A DNA stretch of 61,588 bases from Acidimicrobiaceae bacterium (GCA_003142095.1 PLON01000072.1:2890-64477); one strand, 5' to 3'; shown: positions 8,141 to 16,870, counted from the stretch's first letter. The notes: generated by a model from the letters alone, not told the origin. A program made the numbers and translations.

Positions 8141-9588
8141 TTGAACAAGTCGCATTGGGCGAAGATGATGATTGGCTTAGTCTTGATTGCGATCTTTGGC
8201 ACGGCATCGACCGATTCATTAGCTTCCCCGCCCACTTCCAAAGTGCTGTGGGGCGCCGCCATGACGATTCACGGATTACCAACGCATAACTTGCTCTTCG
8301 GTTCCGACCTGTTTTCCGTTTCGTGCGCCTCGGTCGGCAACTGCAGCGCAGGGGGAAACTACGCACTCAACTCGAAACATAGTCAAGCCTTCGTAGTGGA
8401 CGAGACGAATGGTGTGTGGGGTAAGGCACAAGCAGTCCCCGGCTTCACGCCGCGCGACGCCAGCGAGAGCACACAGGTGTATGTCATATCGTGTCCATCC
8501 GCGGGAAACTGCAGCGCCGGCGGGATTTATTCCGTGAGAGACAACAACACACTGATCTTCGTGGTGGACGAGACGAATGGTGTGTGGGGACACGCGATTG
8601 AAGTGCCCGGCTCTGCTCGTATCGACTCGGGCGGCGGCAGTTTCATTACGACAATCTCGTGCCCGTCTGCCGGAAACTGCAGCGCTGGCGGAATTTTACC
8701 CGTTGCGTATTCGCAACTATCTCGGGGGCCTTCGTAGTGGACGAGACGAATGGTGTGTGGGGCAAGGCATTAGAACTTACTGGTCCTCAGTCCTTCAATC
8801 ACAATGGCGCCGGAGTCGACTCACTCTCGTGTGCCTCTGTCGGAAACTGCAGCGCTGGCGGCACCTTTCCCAAGGGCACACACGGCGAACCGAGCTTCGT
8901 AGCGAACGAAACTAATGGAACGTGGGGTCCAGCACGCGAAATACCTAGGTTTGCGAAGCTCAACGTTGGCGGCAGTTCGGAGCTGCGGTCAATCTCGTGT
9001 GGAGCACCGGGCAATTGCGATGCCGTCGGTCAGTACCAACAGAAATCCGGCGTTACTCGGGCTTACATTGTCAGCGAATCTAAAGGAGCATGGGGACCAG
9101 CATTTAACGTTCCCGGATTAACCAAGTTGAACGGTCGGCACATGTCCTCATTGACAACAATCTCGTGTTCGTCGAAAGGCAATTGCAGTGCCGGAGGCTA
9201 TTACGGCAACGGTGATCGCCAGATCGCATTCATTGTCAATGAGAAGAATGGAATCTGGGGTACCCCAATGGCGATCCCTGGCTTAGTAGTTCTTAACAAG
9301 GATCACACCTCGTACATGCAGACAATTTCGTGTGCCTCCATTGGAAACTGTGGCGCGAGCGGTACGTACAGTGATTCGGCAGGTAACGCACAGTCCTTCC
9401 TCGTGAACGAAACGAACGGAACGTGGGGACCAGCGATCGTAATTCAAGGATTGCAGAATTTGAAAGCGGATAGTACGGACGTGCTTTCAATCTCCTGCGC
9501 CACCTCCTTCAGTTGCAGTGCTGTGGGAGGCTTCTCTGCGCCTAACAACAACGGCGCGGTCATCGTGAGTACCAAGCGCCAACATTGA
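8141..9588 (+). pseudogene. Secreted Cys-repeat protein, interrupted by one frameshift
   Basis: A TTG start at 8141 follows AGGAG at 5-nt spacing and opens a signal peptide (KMMIGLVLIAIFGTAST, cleavage after about residue 28). The mature part holds eight tandem repeats of about 55 residues. Each has an ISCxSxGNCSAGG loop with two Cys, then a FVVDETNGVWG strand and a PG-L-N turn. Similar repeat proteins occur in actinobacteria and their function is unknown. The frame breaks in repeat 3 at a run of five G (8724-8728). One extra G would restore 482 residues. Without it translation stops at 8735-8737. Sequencing error, slippage or true inactivation are all possible. Confidence 0.7.
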
Positions 9589-9600
9589 AAATGTTGGTGC
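9576..9600 (+). terminator. Hairpin over the stop codon of the repeat-protein gene
   Basis: An 11-bp stem, GCGCCAACATT with AATGTTGGTGC, closes on a GAA loop; the stop TGA (9586-9588) sits at the loop. There is no T-tract, so it is a weak terminator candidate. Its right arm is part of the 19-bp sequence repeated at 7887, so it may instead be an arm of the att-like site. Confidence 0.4.
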
Positions 9601-9609
9601 CCCCGGCAG

Positions 9610-9683
9610 TGCCCCCGGCAGGATTCGAACCTGCGCACACGGTTTAGGAAACCATCGCTCTATCCATACTGAGCTACGGGAGC
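9610..9683 (-). tRNA. tRNA-Arg (anticodon CCU)
   Basis: Reading the minus strand from 9683, the acceptor GCTCCCG pairs with CGGGGGC (9617-9611). The D-arm is GCTC...GAGC, the anticodon stem ATGGT/ACCGT encloses TTCCTAA (anticodon CCT), and the T-arm GCAGG/CCTGC holds TTCGAAT. The discriminator is A (9610) and CCA is not encoded. The last 12 bases are tandemly duplicated just downstream (9598-9609), as is common at integration sites. Confidence 0.95.
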
Positions 9684-9841
9684 GTTTTCCCTCTGCTCCA
9701 CTCCTACTCCATCATTTTGAGGGCTCGCGAGAGTGCATTGAGACGTTCTTATGATATAGCTCCAGCTCACGAAGCGCCGAGGTGCTACCAGACGTTCAAG
9801 ATACGGTTGCGCTTGAGCGATATCGCAGCCGGGAAGAGTCG

Positions 9842-10438
9842 TCAGTGTTTGAGAGACCCGCGAGCTTCGCGGATGGCGTAAAAGAGGATTACGTAACCCG
9901 CAACTGGATCAGCCCACCACCAGCCGGCGAAAGAATTCAACAATAGGCCCGCTAGCACGGCGATCGCGAGGATTCCGTCGACGAATGTGACACGACCTTC
10001 GGCAATAAGAACCGCGTTGTTCAAGGCTGCTCCGGTTTTTGCTTTGCCCGCAGCGAGGGTAAACATGGCCAGAGCCGTCGCCGTAGTCCAGGCGATGCCG
10101 ATGGGACTGTGATTTGGCCGGAAGCCAACAGCGAGAACGATCGTGCTCTGCACGGCCAGGTAGACAGACAACGCCACAAAAGCGGAACCAATCATACGCA
10201 TCGCCCTGGTTTGCCGGGTCTTCTCAACTTGAGCGAGTTCCCAGAGCACGACCGTGGACGCACCAATCTCGATCACGCTGTCTAGGCCGAATCCTGCCAG
10301 TGCAACAGATCTCGCCGCGATCGCAGCGTAGACGAGGATGGTTACTCCGACGACGTTCCAGCCAAGCGTCACCATCTCCAGTTGGCGTCCACGCTTCAGT
10401 GATCGCAGAGCGTCTACTCCGCCAAGCTCACTAGTCAC
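9842..10438 (-). CDS. Cation diffusion facilitator-like membrane protein
   Basis: The 198-aa protein has about five membrane segments and CDF-type motifs: FGLDSVIEIGASTVVLWELA in the second segment, and EGRVTFVDGILAIAVLAGL with WWWADPVAGYVI near the end. The acidic D/E residues sit where CDF proteins bind metal. The soluble C-terminal domain of classical CDF exporters is missing, as in the short actinobacterial relatives. It lies last in the arsenic gene row, 227 bp after arsC in the direction of transcription, so it may be only loosely part of that operon. The metal is unknown. Confidence 0.7.
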   Translation of the reverse strand: MTSELGGVDALRSLKRGRQLEMVTLGWNVVGVTILVYAAIAARSVALAGFGLDSVIEIGASTVVLWELAQVEKTRQTRAMRMIGSAFVALSVYLAVQSTIVLAVGFRPNHSPIGIAWTTATALAMFTLAAGKAKTGAALNNAVLIAEGRVTFVDGILAIAVLAGLLLNSFAGWWWADPVAGYVILFYAIREARGSLKH

Positions 10439-10665
10439 CGAGACAACCTACTTTTCCGATCCTGAACTCGATGTGAAGTTGATGAAACATTTTTGCTATC
10501 ACTCGCTGCCATCGTGTCCGTCCACTTCCGCATCCTTCACGCGAATGAAGGCGCCGCCCAAACCCGAATCCGCGAAAGGAACACTTTCGTTCGGAAATCC
10601 CGAGCGTTCTCATCGTCATTTTGTCGAGATTGTTGAATGATCGAGGGCTACGCTAACGCCTCCGA

Positions 10666-11313
10666 CTACTCCTGTTTGATACCGAGCCGAGCCATGAGTT
10701 CGATGACTCTCTTGCGAATCTCGTCTCTAATTGGACGGACTTCCTCAACGGACTTGCCACTCGGGTCATCAAGGTCCCAATCTTCGTAGTGCTTTCCGGG
10801 AACAAGCGGGCACGCGTCGCCACAACCCATCGTTACGACAACGTCGGCGGCTTTGAAGAACTCATCGGTCCAGGGCTTGGGGAACTGGCGCGAGATGTCG
10901 ACACCGACTTCGGCCATTACGGCGGTGGCGGACTCGTTAATGGACTCTTCAGGTTCAGAACCTCCAGACCACGCCACGGCGCGGTCACCGGCCAGTTTGG
11001 TGAACCAGCCGAGCGCCATCTGCGATCGGCCCGCGTTATGCACGCAAAGGAAGAGCACGGAGGGGACCTTTTCGTCGGAGCGATCTTCCGCGTAGACGAG
11101 AGCATCGAGACGCTGGGTCGCGAAACGTTCTGCGCCGATGACGAGCCACTTTGTTACTTTCGCCGTTGAGGCCAACTGTTGGTAGCTGTCAAACACCATC
11201 TCTCGAACGGTTTCGATTCCAAAGACACCGCGGTACTTGCTTTGTAGGTCGCTGGCCACCTTCGTTAGTCCAGCCCGCGTGCCCGGCGTCATCATCGTTT
11301 CATCGCTCATCAT
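10666..11313 (-). CDS. arsC: Arsenate reductase, actinobacterial type with N-terminal helical domain
   Basis: Residues 88-210 are a low-molecular-weight phosphatase-fold arsenate reductase, with the P-loop CVHNAGRSQ (Cys90, Arg96), the acidic PKPWTDEF region and VVTMGCGDACPLVPGK. Residues 1-75 form a helical domain (ETVREMVFDSYQQLA) seen in actinobacterial arsenate reductases. In that group reduction uses mycothiol and mycoredoxin. The mycothiol-type deacetylases elsewhere in this window fit that (inference). The gene follows the FAD oxidoreductase by 36 bp. Two in-frame ATGs (11313, 11310) lie after AAGGGGG and the exact start is uncertain. Confidence 0.88.
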   Translation of the reverse strand: MMSDETMMTPGTRAGLTKVASDLQSKYRGVFGIETVREMVFDSYQQLASTAKVTKWLVIGAERFATQRLDALVYAEDRSDEKVPSVLFLCVHNAGRSQMALGWFTKLAGDRAVAWSGGSEPEESINESATAVMAEVGVDISRQFPKPWTDEFFKAADVVVTMGCGDACPLVPGKHYEDWDLDDPSGKSVEEVRPIRDEIRKRVIELMARLGIKQE

Positions 11314-11349
11314 TCCCCCTTACTTCCTTTCCTCGTCCAAACAAGAAAG

Positions 11350-12753
11350 TCATCGCCCAATACTTTGCTGATCGCGGACCCACGCCTGAGCGCCCATTTG
11401 CACCGCGTCCCACGGACTACCCAGAGGCGGCGTATATGACAGATCGAGCTCGCCCATGGCGTCAACGTTCATCTCGTTGAAAATCGCCGCCGCCGCGATA
11501 TCAATGCGCTTCGCGATCTCGGCGTGTTTGTGGCCGAAGAGCTGGACTCCGAGAAGTCGTCCCGTCGTTCGATCGCCGGTGTAACGCATGGTGATCCGGT
11601 GGCTACCGGGGTAGTACGCCTTGTGGTCGTCGGCGATGAACTCGACGGTGAGTGGATCGAATCCGGCGGCGGCTGCTTCGTGGTCGCGCAGGCCCGTGCG
11701 CGCTGCCGCCATGTCGAAGATCTTCACGACCTGCGTACCGAGACTTCCCGCAAATTTACGACTGCCGCCGAGGGCGTTCTCGCCGGCCACGCGGCCTTGT
11801 TTGTGGGCCGTCGTACCGAGCGGCAAGTACGTGAGCCCCATCAGTCGATGATGGGTGACGACGCAATCCCCCGCGGCATAAACGCCCTCGAGATTCGTTC
11901 TCATCGTTCGATCAACGCTGATCGCCCCACCGACTCCCAGTTCGGCGCCGGCCGCACCAGCGAGTGCGGTGTTCGGCCGAACTCCGACGACCACGAGGAC
12001 CATGTCGGCGAAGACGACAATCGCGTGACCGGCCGTGTCGAGCGCATCAACTTTGAACCGACCTGTAGCGCCAGAGGGAGCTCGACCAATTTTCTTCACA
12101 GTCGTTCCCGTCTTGACCGTGACTCCGTGTCCCAACAATTCGGCGTGCACGAGGGCTCCGAGACTCGGATCTACTGTCGACAGAACTTCGGGCAACTGTT
12201 CCAGCTGCGTGACCGAGAGTCCTCGGGCGCTTAGCCCCTCGGCCATTTCGAGCCCGATGTATCCGGCACCGACGATGACGGCACTTGCAGGGTGCAGCGT
12301 CTCGAGCGTGCGCATCAGTTCGAAGGTGTCGCCCATCGAATGCAACAGATGAACGCCGTCGGCTGGCCCGAGTGCGTCGTCACCGACGAGACCATCGATC
12401 GGTGGGCGCGCCGACACGGCGCCAGTGCCCACAACGAGTTGGTCGTACTTGATGAGGTCCTCGACGCCCGTCTCGTCGACGACCAGAAGAGTACGTCCGG
12501 CGACGTCGATGTCAGTCGCCATCGAGTTCAGTCGAACGTTCATGCCGGTATCCCTGAGGTCACCGAGCGTTCGATGCGCCAGATTGTGCCAGTCCGTAAC
12601 TTCACCCGAGATGTAGTAGGGAATTCCGCAAATAGAGAAGTTGGGGTAAGCGTCGGCGACGACGACCGTGACGTCGCTTAAGGGATCGAGTTCGCGGGCG
12701 CGCAGCGCCGCGCTGATGCCGGCGTCACTTCCTCCAACGGCTACGAGATGCAT
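11350..12753 (-). CDS. FAD/NAD(P)-dependent disulfide oxidoreductase (CoA-disulfide reductase/NADH oxidase type)
   Basis: The 467-aa flavoprotein begins with VAVGGSDAGISAALRARE (FAD site). It has the single redox cysteine in NFSICGIPYYISGEV near residue 42, an NAD(P)H site VIVGAGYIGLEMAEGL in the middle, the second FAD motif VYAAGDCV, and a C-terminal dimer domain. This is the layout of CoA-disulfide reductases and NADH oxidases. Placement between acr3 and arsC suggests a role in arsenic or thiol redox (inference). AAAGG lies upstream of the ATG. A 226-bp gap precedes it on the acr3 side. Confidence 0.82.
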   Translation of the reverse strand: MHLVAVGGSDAGISAALRARELDPLSDVTVVVADAYPNFSICGIPYYISGEVTDWHNLAHRTLGDLRDTGMNVRLNSMATDIDVAGRTLLVVDETGVEDLIKYDQLVVGTGAVSARPPIDGLVGDDALGPADGVHLLHSMGDTFELMRTLETLHPASAVIVGAGYIGLEMAEGLSARGLSVTQLEQLPEVLSTVDPSLGALVHAELLGHGVTVKTGTTVKKIGRAPSGATGRFKVDALDTAGHAIVVFADMVLVVVGVRPNTALAGAAGAELGVGGAISVDRTMRTNLEGVYAAGDCVVTHHRLMGLTYLPLGTTAHKQGRVAGENALGGSRKFAGSLGTQVVKIFDMAAARTGLRDHEAAAAGFDPLTVEFIADDHKAYYPGSHRITMRYTGDRTTGRLLGVQLFGHKHAEIAKRIDIAAAAIFNEMNVDAMGELDLSYTPPLGSPWDAVQMGAQAWVRDQQSIGR

Positions 12754-12942
12754 GCGGCAATTCCTTTCATCGTGTCGAATGGACTAACGGGGATATGTGG
12801 CTATTTGGTCTTGAGGTCGCTGTCGCGACGCGCCAACGGCCGCGGACGCGACATGCGACTTCTCAGAACGAGCCAGCGAAAAGATCATGAGCAGCAGGCC
12901 GTCTCGCGAGCGAATGTCGCGGACATTTGTGACCTTATGGCG

Positions 12943-12956
12943 CTATGCATGCATAG
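12943..12956. promoter_or_regulatory. 14-bp perfect palindrome upstream of the FAD oxidoreductase
   Basis: CTATGCATGCATAG is a perfect palindrome, 190 bp before the oxidoreductase start and just past the acr3 stop. It could be an operator for a promoter internal to the arsenic cluster. No matching copy occurs at the arsR operator. Confidence 0.3.
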
Positions 12957-12979
12957 AAAGAGGATTTCTGAGCAACTCT

Positions 12980-14092
12980 TCATGTTGACTCATTCTCGAT
13001 AACGACGGAATCGTAAAAGCGGCGCTTCGCCCACAGTGACACATAGACCAACCCAACGAGCACGGGCACCTCGATGAGCGGACCGACCACACCGGCGAGT
13101 GCTTCCCCGCTGGTGACCCCAAAGACACCAATGCAGACCGCGATGGCCAACTCGAAGTTGTTACCCGCCGCTGTGAAGGCCAGAGTCGCCGTGCGATCAT
13201 AAGGAAGTCCAAGTGCTCGCCCAAGGGCGAACGACCCGAACCACATGATTGCGAAATAACACAACAGAGGCAGCGCAATACGTGCAACGTCAGTGGGCCG
13301 GGAGGTAATGGTGTGACCCTGGAGTGCGAAGAGGATAACAATGGTGTAGAGCAATCCGTAAAGCGCAAAGGGACCGAGGCGCGGCAATAGTTTCGTCTCG
13401 TACCAGTCTCGACCTCGTTTGCGTTCGCCCAACGTGCGAGTCAGGTAACCCGCGACGAGCGGTATACCGAGAAAGATTGCGACTATCGCCGCAATTCGCC
13501 CAATCGATAGATGAACGCTCTGCGTTCCGAGACCGAGCCACCCTGGCAGCAACTTCAGATAGAAGTAGCCGAGAAGGGCGAAGGCCACGATCTGGAACAA
13601 CGAATTGATCGCAACGAGCACGGCCGCCGATTCACGGTGCCCCCCCGATAAATCATTCCAAATGAGGACCATCGCGATGCAGCGCGCCAGACCCACAATG
13701 ATTAGGCCGGTTCGATACGCGGGCAAGTTGGGCAGCAGTAACCATGCCAGCGTGAACATGACCGCCGGACCGACCAGCCAGTTGAGCACTAGTGACGACA
13801 CCAGCAAACGCCGGTCACGCGTCACCGTGCCAAGTCGGTCGTAGCGCACCTTCGCTAACACCGGATACATCATGACGAGCAGCCCGATGAAAATTGGCAA
13901 TGACGTGCCCGATGTGACCTGCACCGCGTTGAGGTGGCTGTTGAGACTCGGAAAGGCTCGGCCGAGTCCGATGCCGACGACCATCGCCAGGATGATCCAA
14001 ACGGGTAGGAACCGGTCAAGAAATGACAATCGCGCGATGACTGGCACGCTCAGCGTGCTGTCCTGAGATTGCTCCGAGACGGCACCGCTCAC
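12980..14092 (-). CDS. acr3: Arsenite efflux transporter, ACR3 family
   Basis: The 370-aa protein has ten hydrophobic segments and the ACR3 signatures. These are the conserved Cys in GLARCIAMVLIWNDLSGG (segment 4), PLLCYFAIMWFGSF, and TLAFTAAGNNFELAIAV near the C-terminus. ACR3 exports arsenite from the cytoplasm. A GTG at 14092 with AGGGA upstream gives the usual length; the open frame continues further 5', but that part overlaps arsI in another frame. It lies 31 bp after arsI and is probably co-transcribed from the ArsR-controlled promoter. Confidence 0.9.
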   Translation of the reverse strand: MSGAVSEQSQDSTLSVPVIARLSFLDRFLPVWIILAMVVGIGLGRAFPSLNSHLNAVQVTSGTSLPIFIGLLVMMYPVLAKVRYDRLGTVTRDRRLLVSSLVLNWLVGPAVMFTLAWLLLPNLPAYRTGLIIVGLARCIAMVLIWNDLSGGHRESAAVLVAINSLFQIVAFALLGYFYLKLLPGWLGLGTQSVHLSIGRIAAIVAIFLGIPLVAGYLTRTLGERKRGRDWYETKLLPRLGPFALYGLLYTIVILFALQGHTITSRPTDVARIALPLLCYFAIMWFGSFALGRALGLPYDRTATLAFTAAGNNFELAIAVCIGVFGVTSGEALAGVVGPLIEVPVLVGLVYVSLWAKRRFYDSVVIENEST

Positions 14093-14123
14093 GATCGGTC
14101 CCTGACTTCGCTCAAACGAAACC

Positions 14124-14570
14124 TCAGCAGCATGACGTGGTCTCTGACGTGGTTGAGGTCGCTGTCGTGCAGCCCATTTCGTCGCCGGCCAAGGCAGGAG
14201 TCTCGCTGGCATCGGCGAGAACGGTGTAGACCTCCCAGCGCGAACCATCAGGTCCGTCCACCCACACCTTGTCCTGAAGCGCGTGGCAACAGATTGTCCC
14301 ATCCTCGATGTCGGTATCGAACCCCTCGCTAGCGAGGTAGCGAGTGGCCTCCACCACTTCGGTCGTCGAAAAGACCTCAACGCCGAGGTGGTTGATCGTG
14401 CCCGCGACCTCATGATTCTCGAAGAGAACCAACTTGAGGGGCGGCTCGGCGATGGCGAAATTCGCGTAGCCGGGACGAACCTTGGCTGGCTCAGTTTTGA
14501 AGAACTTGGAGTAGAACTCAATGGACTCTTCGAGATTCGACACATTGAGGGCGAGCTGCAGTCTGGACAC
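14124..14570 (-). CDS. arsI: ArsI/CadI-type VOC protein (C-As lyase-like)
   Basis: The 148-aa vicinal-oxygen-chelate protein keeps the residues described for ArsI: Gln5 in RLQLALNV, His61 in INHLGVEV, the Cys94-Cys95 pair in TICCHALQDKVWVDGPDG and Glu113 in RWEVY. ArsI cleaves the carbon-arsenic bond of methylarsenite, while CadI relatives bind metal. The pair of adjacent Cys favours arsenic. A Cys-rich end (TTSCC) follows the domain. The GTG at 14570 is chosen because AAGGAG lies 6 nt before it; a TTG ten codons upstream lies inside the operator. Confidence 0.85.
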   Translation of the reverse strand: MSRLQLALNVSNLEESIEFYSKFFKTEPAKVRPGYANFAIAEPPLKLVLFENHEVAGTINHLGVEVFSTTEVVEATRYLASEGFDTDIEDGTICCHALQDKVWVDGPDGSRWEVYTVLADASETPALAGDEMGCTTATSTTSETTSCC

Positions 14571-14585
14571 TTCGGTCTCCTTTAC

Positions 14586-14601
14586 ATTGACATTTGTCAA
14601 T
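14586..14601. promoter_or_regulatory. Probable ArsR operator
   Basis: ATTGACA-TT-TGTCAAT is a 7-bp inverted repeat between the divergent arsI and arsR genes. On the minus strand it contains TTGACA, a -35-like hexamer. A second half-site TTGTCAAT lies at 14628-14635 on the arsR side. Location and form fit ArsR-family operators, so repressor binding would block both directions. Confidence 0.65.
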
Positions 14602-14650
14602 TAGAAGAATAACCGTCACATCGATGCTTGTCAATAGTATCGTGGAACAA

Positions 14651-14995
14651 ATGTCGCATCCCAAGTCCATTGCCGTCGATGAGAAAGTCGTCAGTTGCTG
14701 CGGCCCGTTGGTGGGCGGTGCGATGTCCGAAGTCGAGGCTGGCGATATGGCCCAGATCTTTGGAGCCCTTAGCGATCCCATCCGACTGCGGATGCTGTCG
14801 CTCGTAGCTTCTCAAGATGAAGTCTGTAGTTGCTCGCTCGAAGAGCCTTTAGGAAAAAGCCAGCCGACCATCTCGCATCACACCAGGATTCTTGCCGAGG
14901 CTGGGCTCATCGTTGGTGAGAAGCGAGGCCGGTGGATGTGGTGGCACGTCGTTCCTGAGCGACTCGAAGATGTCGCGAGAATTCTGTCCTCTTGA
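14651..14995 (+). CDS. arsR: ArsR-family metalloregulator
   Basis: The 114-aa winged-helix repressor has GALSDPIRLRMLSLVAS, the recognition region KSQPTISHHTRILAEAGLI and the wing EKRGRWMWWHVV. Candidate arsenite ligands are Cys in DEVCSCSLEEPL (metal helix region) and an N-terminal SCCGPL pair. Reduced affinity on arsenite binding would free the divergent promoters. Start choice is uncertain: ATG 14651 has GGAA upstream, and ATG 14624 would add nine residues and sits beside the operator half-site. Confidence 0.85.
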   Translation: MSHPKSIAVDEKVVSCCGPLVGGAMSEVEAGDMAQIFGALSDPIRLRMLSLVASQDEVCSCSLEEPLGKSQPTISHHTRILAEAGLIVGEKRGRWMWWHVVPERLEDVARILSS

Positions 14996-15106
14996 GAGCC
15001 CGTGCATCTAAGGAGCGACCGAAGACGGTCCGGAGTTATAAACGTCGATCGGTGGAGACCGGCGTAATCACTAGATAATGCAGACCAAAATCGGCGCAGG
15101 CTGATC

Positions 15107-16870
15107 TCAGTACTGGTAGTTATCGGTCATCCCACCGCCGTGCAGCGCGGGAAGTGCCGTTGCGCGCATCCTCCTCAGCACTCGGTGTGATATTGGGCGA
15201 GCGTCAGGGTGCACCCCGCCGTTCGCCTCCGTCGCCGTCTGCCATTTCGCAGCGCGCTTCGCGAATGTCGCATCGTCATTTAGTTGCAAACAGTCGATTC
15301 GATCAGTCGCAATGTTGACCGTGATCGTGTCTCCATCTTCGACCAGTGCGATTGGGCCTCCCAGAAATGCCTCTGGAGCGACATGACCTACGACTATTCC
15401 TACGGAGCCACCCGAGAATCGAGCATCGGTCATTAGGCCAATGGTGATGCCCTTTTGACGGCAGAGGGTGGTGATCTTCGATGTGGGTTCGAGCATTTCG
15501 GGCATCCCAGGAGCGCCGCGCGGGCCTTCGTATCGAATCACCACCATGTCGCCGTCCTGAAATTCTTCCGGTCGCCGATCCAGAGCCTCCGTCAGAGAGC
15601 GTTCACTATTGAACACTCTCGCCCGACCTATGAAGACGTGATCGGAGATTCCACCTTCGACGCCAGCGAGTTTCAGGACGGCTCCGCCTTCGGGTGCGAG
15701 ATTTCCCGCTAAGAGTCGAAGTCCGCCAGTTTCCTTGAAGGGTCTGGCAACGGAGAAGATGACTTCATGATCCGGCAATGGCGGAGCGAGTCGTTCAATC
15801 TGGTCTCCGAGCGTCTCTCCAGTGCAGGTCATTGGGGTGCCGTCGAGGAATCCAGCCTCAAGAAGATCTCTAACAATTACCGGAATTCCACCTTTTGCTT
15901 CGATGTCCGGCATTGAGTAAAAGCCAAAGGGTCTCATGTTGACTAGAACCGGAAGTCGGCGTGAAAGCCCATTGAACTCTGCCTGGCTGAGCACCTCGCT
16001 CCAAAGATCGATTCCCGCGGCGCGCGCTATCTCGACACTGTGCAGCATCACGTTGGTCGAGCCTCCCATCGCGGCGACCACAGTCAATGCATTGCGAAGG
16101 GATACGGGGGTAACGATGTCCCGTGGACGGATATTCAAAGCGGTCATCGTAACGAGACAGTCAACGAGTTGACTTGGGAATTCGGAGATTCGACGAGGAT
16201 CGTCCGAAGCGGGTGACACCATATGCAGCGGCTCCAGACCCAATACGCCGATAAAAGTCTGCATCGTGTTGTACGTAAACATTCCGCCGCAACTTCCCTG
16301 GCCGGGACAGGCATGAAGTGCGATTCTCGTACGAACCCCGGGGTCCGGATCCGAAGCCACCTGAAAGGCCGTCACGAGATCAATGCGCTCTCCAGTGTCA
16401 GGATCGCTCCCGGGCCTAATTGAACCATCAGAAAGAATTACCGACGGCGCATTGTGCTCGAGCAGCGCTGCCACAGTTCCCACCGGAGGCTTGTCACACG
16501 CGACGACGGCAACTAGGCCGGCAACACCATTGGCGGCGAGGTGCGTGGCCGATACGTCATTCACAAGTTCTCGACCAATCAACGAATATCGCATTTCCGG
16601 TGTCCCGTTGAGCTGGCCGTCGGATACCCCCAAGGTGAATGCTGGAGAAATCAGTCGCACCGGAAGCTTGTCTTTAGAGATGCGTAGGGACAATGCGGCG
16701 TGAACCGCTGCAACCTTCTCTTGGACGCCTAAGTAGCACTGACTGTCACCAAGATTCCCCAACACGCCCCAGACCGGATCATGAATCTTCGTAACATCTT
16801 CGCCAAGAAACTCGGCAGTCCCGACCCTCTGAACGTCGCGCCCGGGATTATTCGAATTTAGGTTTCTCAT
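15107..16870 (-). CDS. IlvD/Edd family dehydratase, divergent member
   Basis: The 587-aa protein carries family hallmarks: SPAFTLGVSDGQLNGTPEMRYSL, VACDKPPVG, CPGQGSCGGMFTYNTMQ, AMGGSTNVMLH, RYEGPRGAPGMPEM and LMTDARFSGGSVG. The CDK and SCGG cysteines fit an iron-sulfur cluster. The first cluster motif, normally PCN, reads SQC here within GNLGDSQCY, so dihydroxy-acid dehydratase function is not assured and a sugar-acid dehydratase is possible. The ATG at 16870 gives family-typical length. The frame stays open 81 codons further upstream without a recognised domain. No ilv or Entner-Doudoroff genes are adjacent. Confidence 0.75.
   Translation of the reverse strand: MRNLNSNNPGRDVQRVGTAEFLGEDVTKIHDPVWGVLGNLGDSQCYLGVQEKVAAVHAALSLRISKDKLPVRLISPAFTLGVSDGQLNGTPEMRYSLIGRELVNDVSATHLAANGVAGLVAVVACDKPPVGTVAALLEHNAPSVILSDGSIRPGSDPDTGERIDLVTAFQVASDPDPGVRTRIALHACPGQGSCGGMFTYNTMQTFIGVLGLEPLHMVSPASDDPRRISEFPSQLVDCLVTMTALNIRPRDIVTPVSLRNALTVVAAMGGSTNVMLHSVEIARAAGIDLWSEVLSQAEFNGLSRRLPVLVNMRPFGFYSMPDIEAKGGIPVIVRDLLEAGFLDGTPMTCTGETLGDQIERLAPPLPDHEVIFSVARPFKETGGLRLLAGNLAPEGGAVLKLAGVEGGISDHVFIGRARVFNSERSLTEALDRRPEEFQDGDMVVIRYEGPRGAPGMPEMLEPTSKITTLCRQKGITIGLMTDARFSGGSVGIVVGHVAPEAFLGGPIALVEDGDTITVNIATDRIDCLQLNDDATFAKRAAKWQTATEANGGVHPDARPISHRVLRRMRATALPALHGGGMTDNYQY

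Noticed and set aside
12980-14545. Long ACR3 protein of 521 aa
   Set aside because: The first 151 codons overlap arsI in another frame and are Ser/Arg/Pro-rich; the GTG at 14092 gives the normal ACR3 length.
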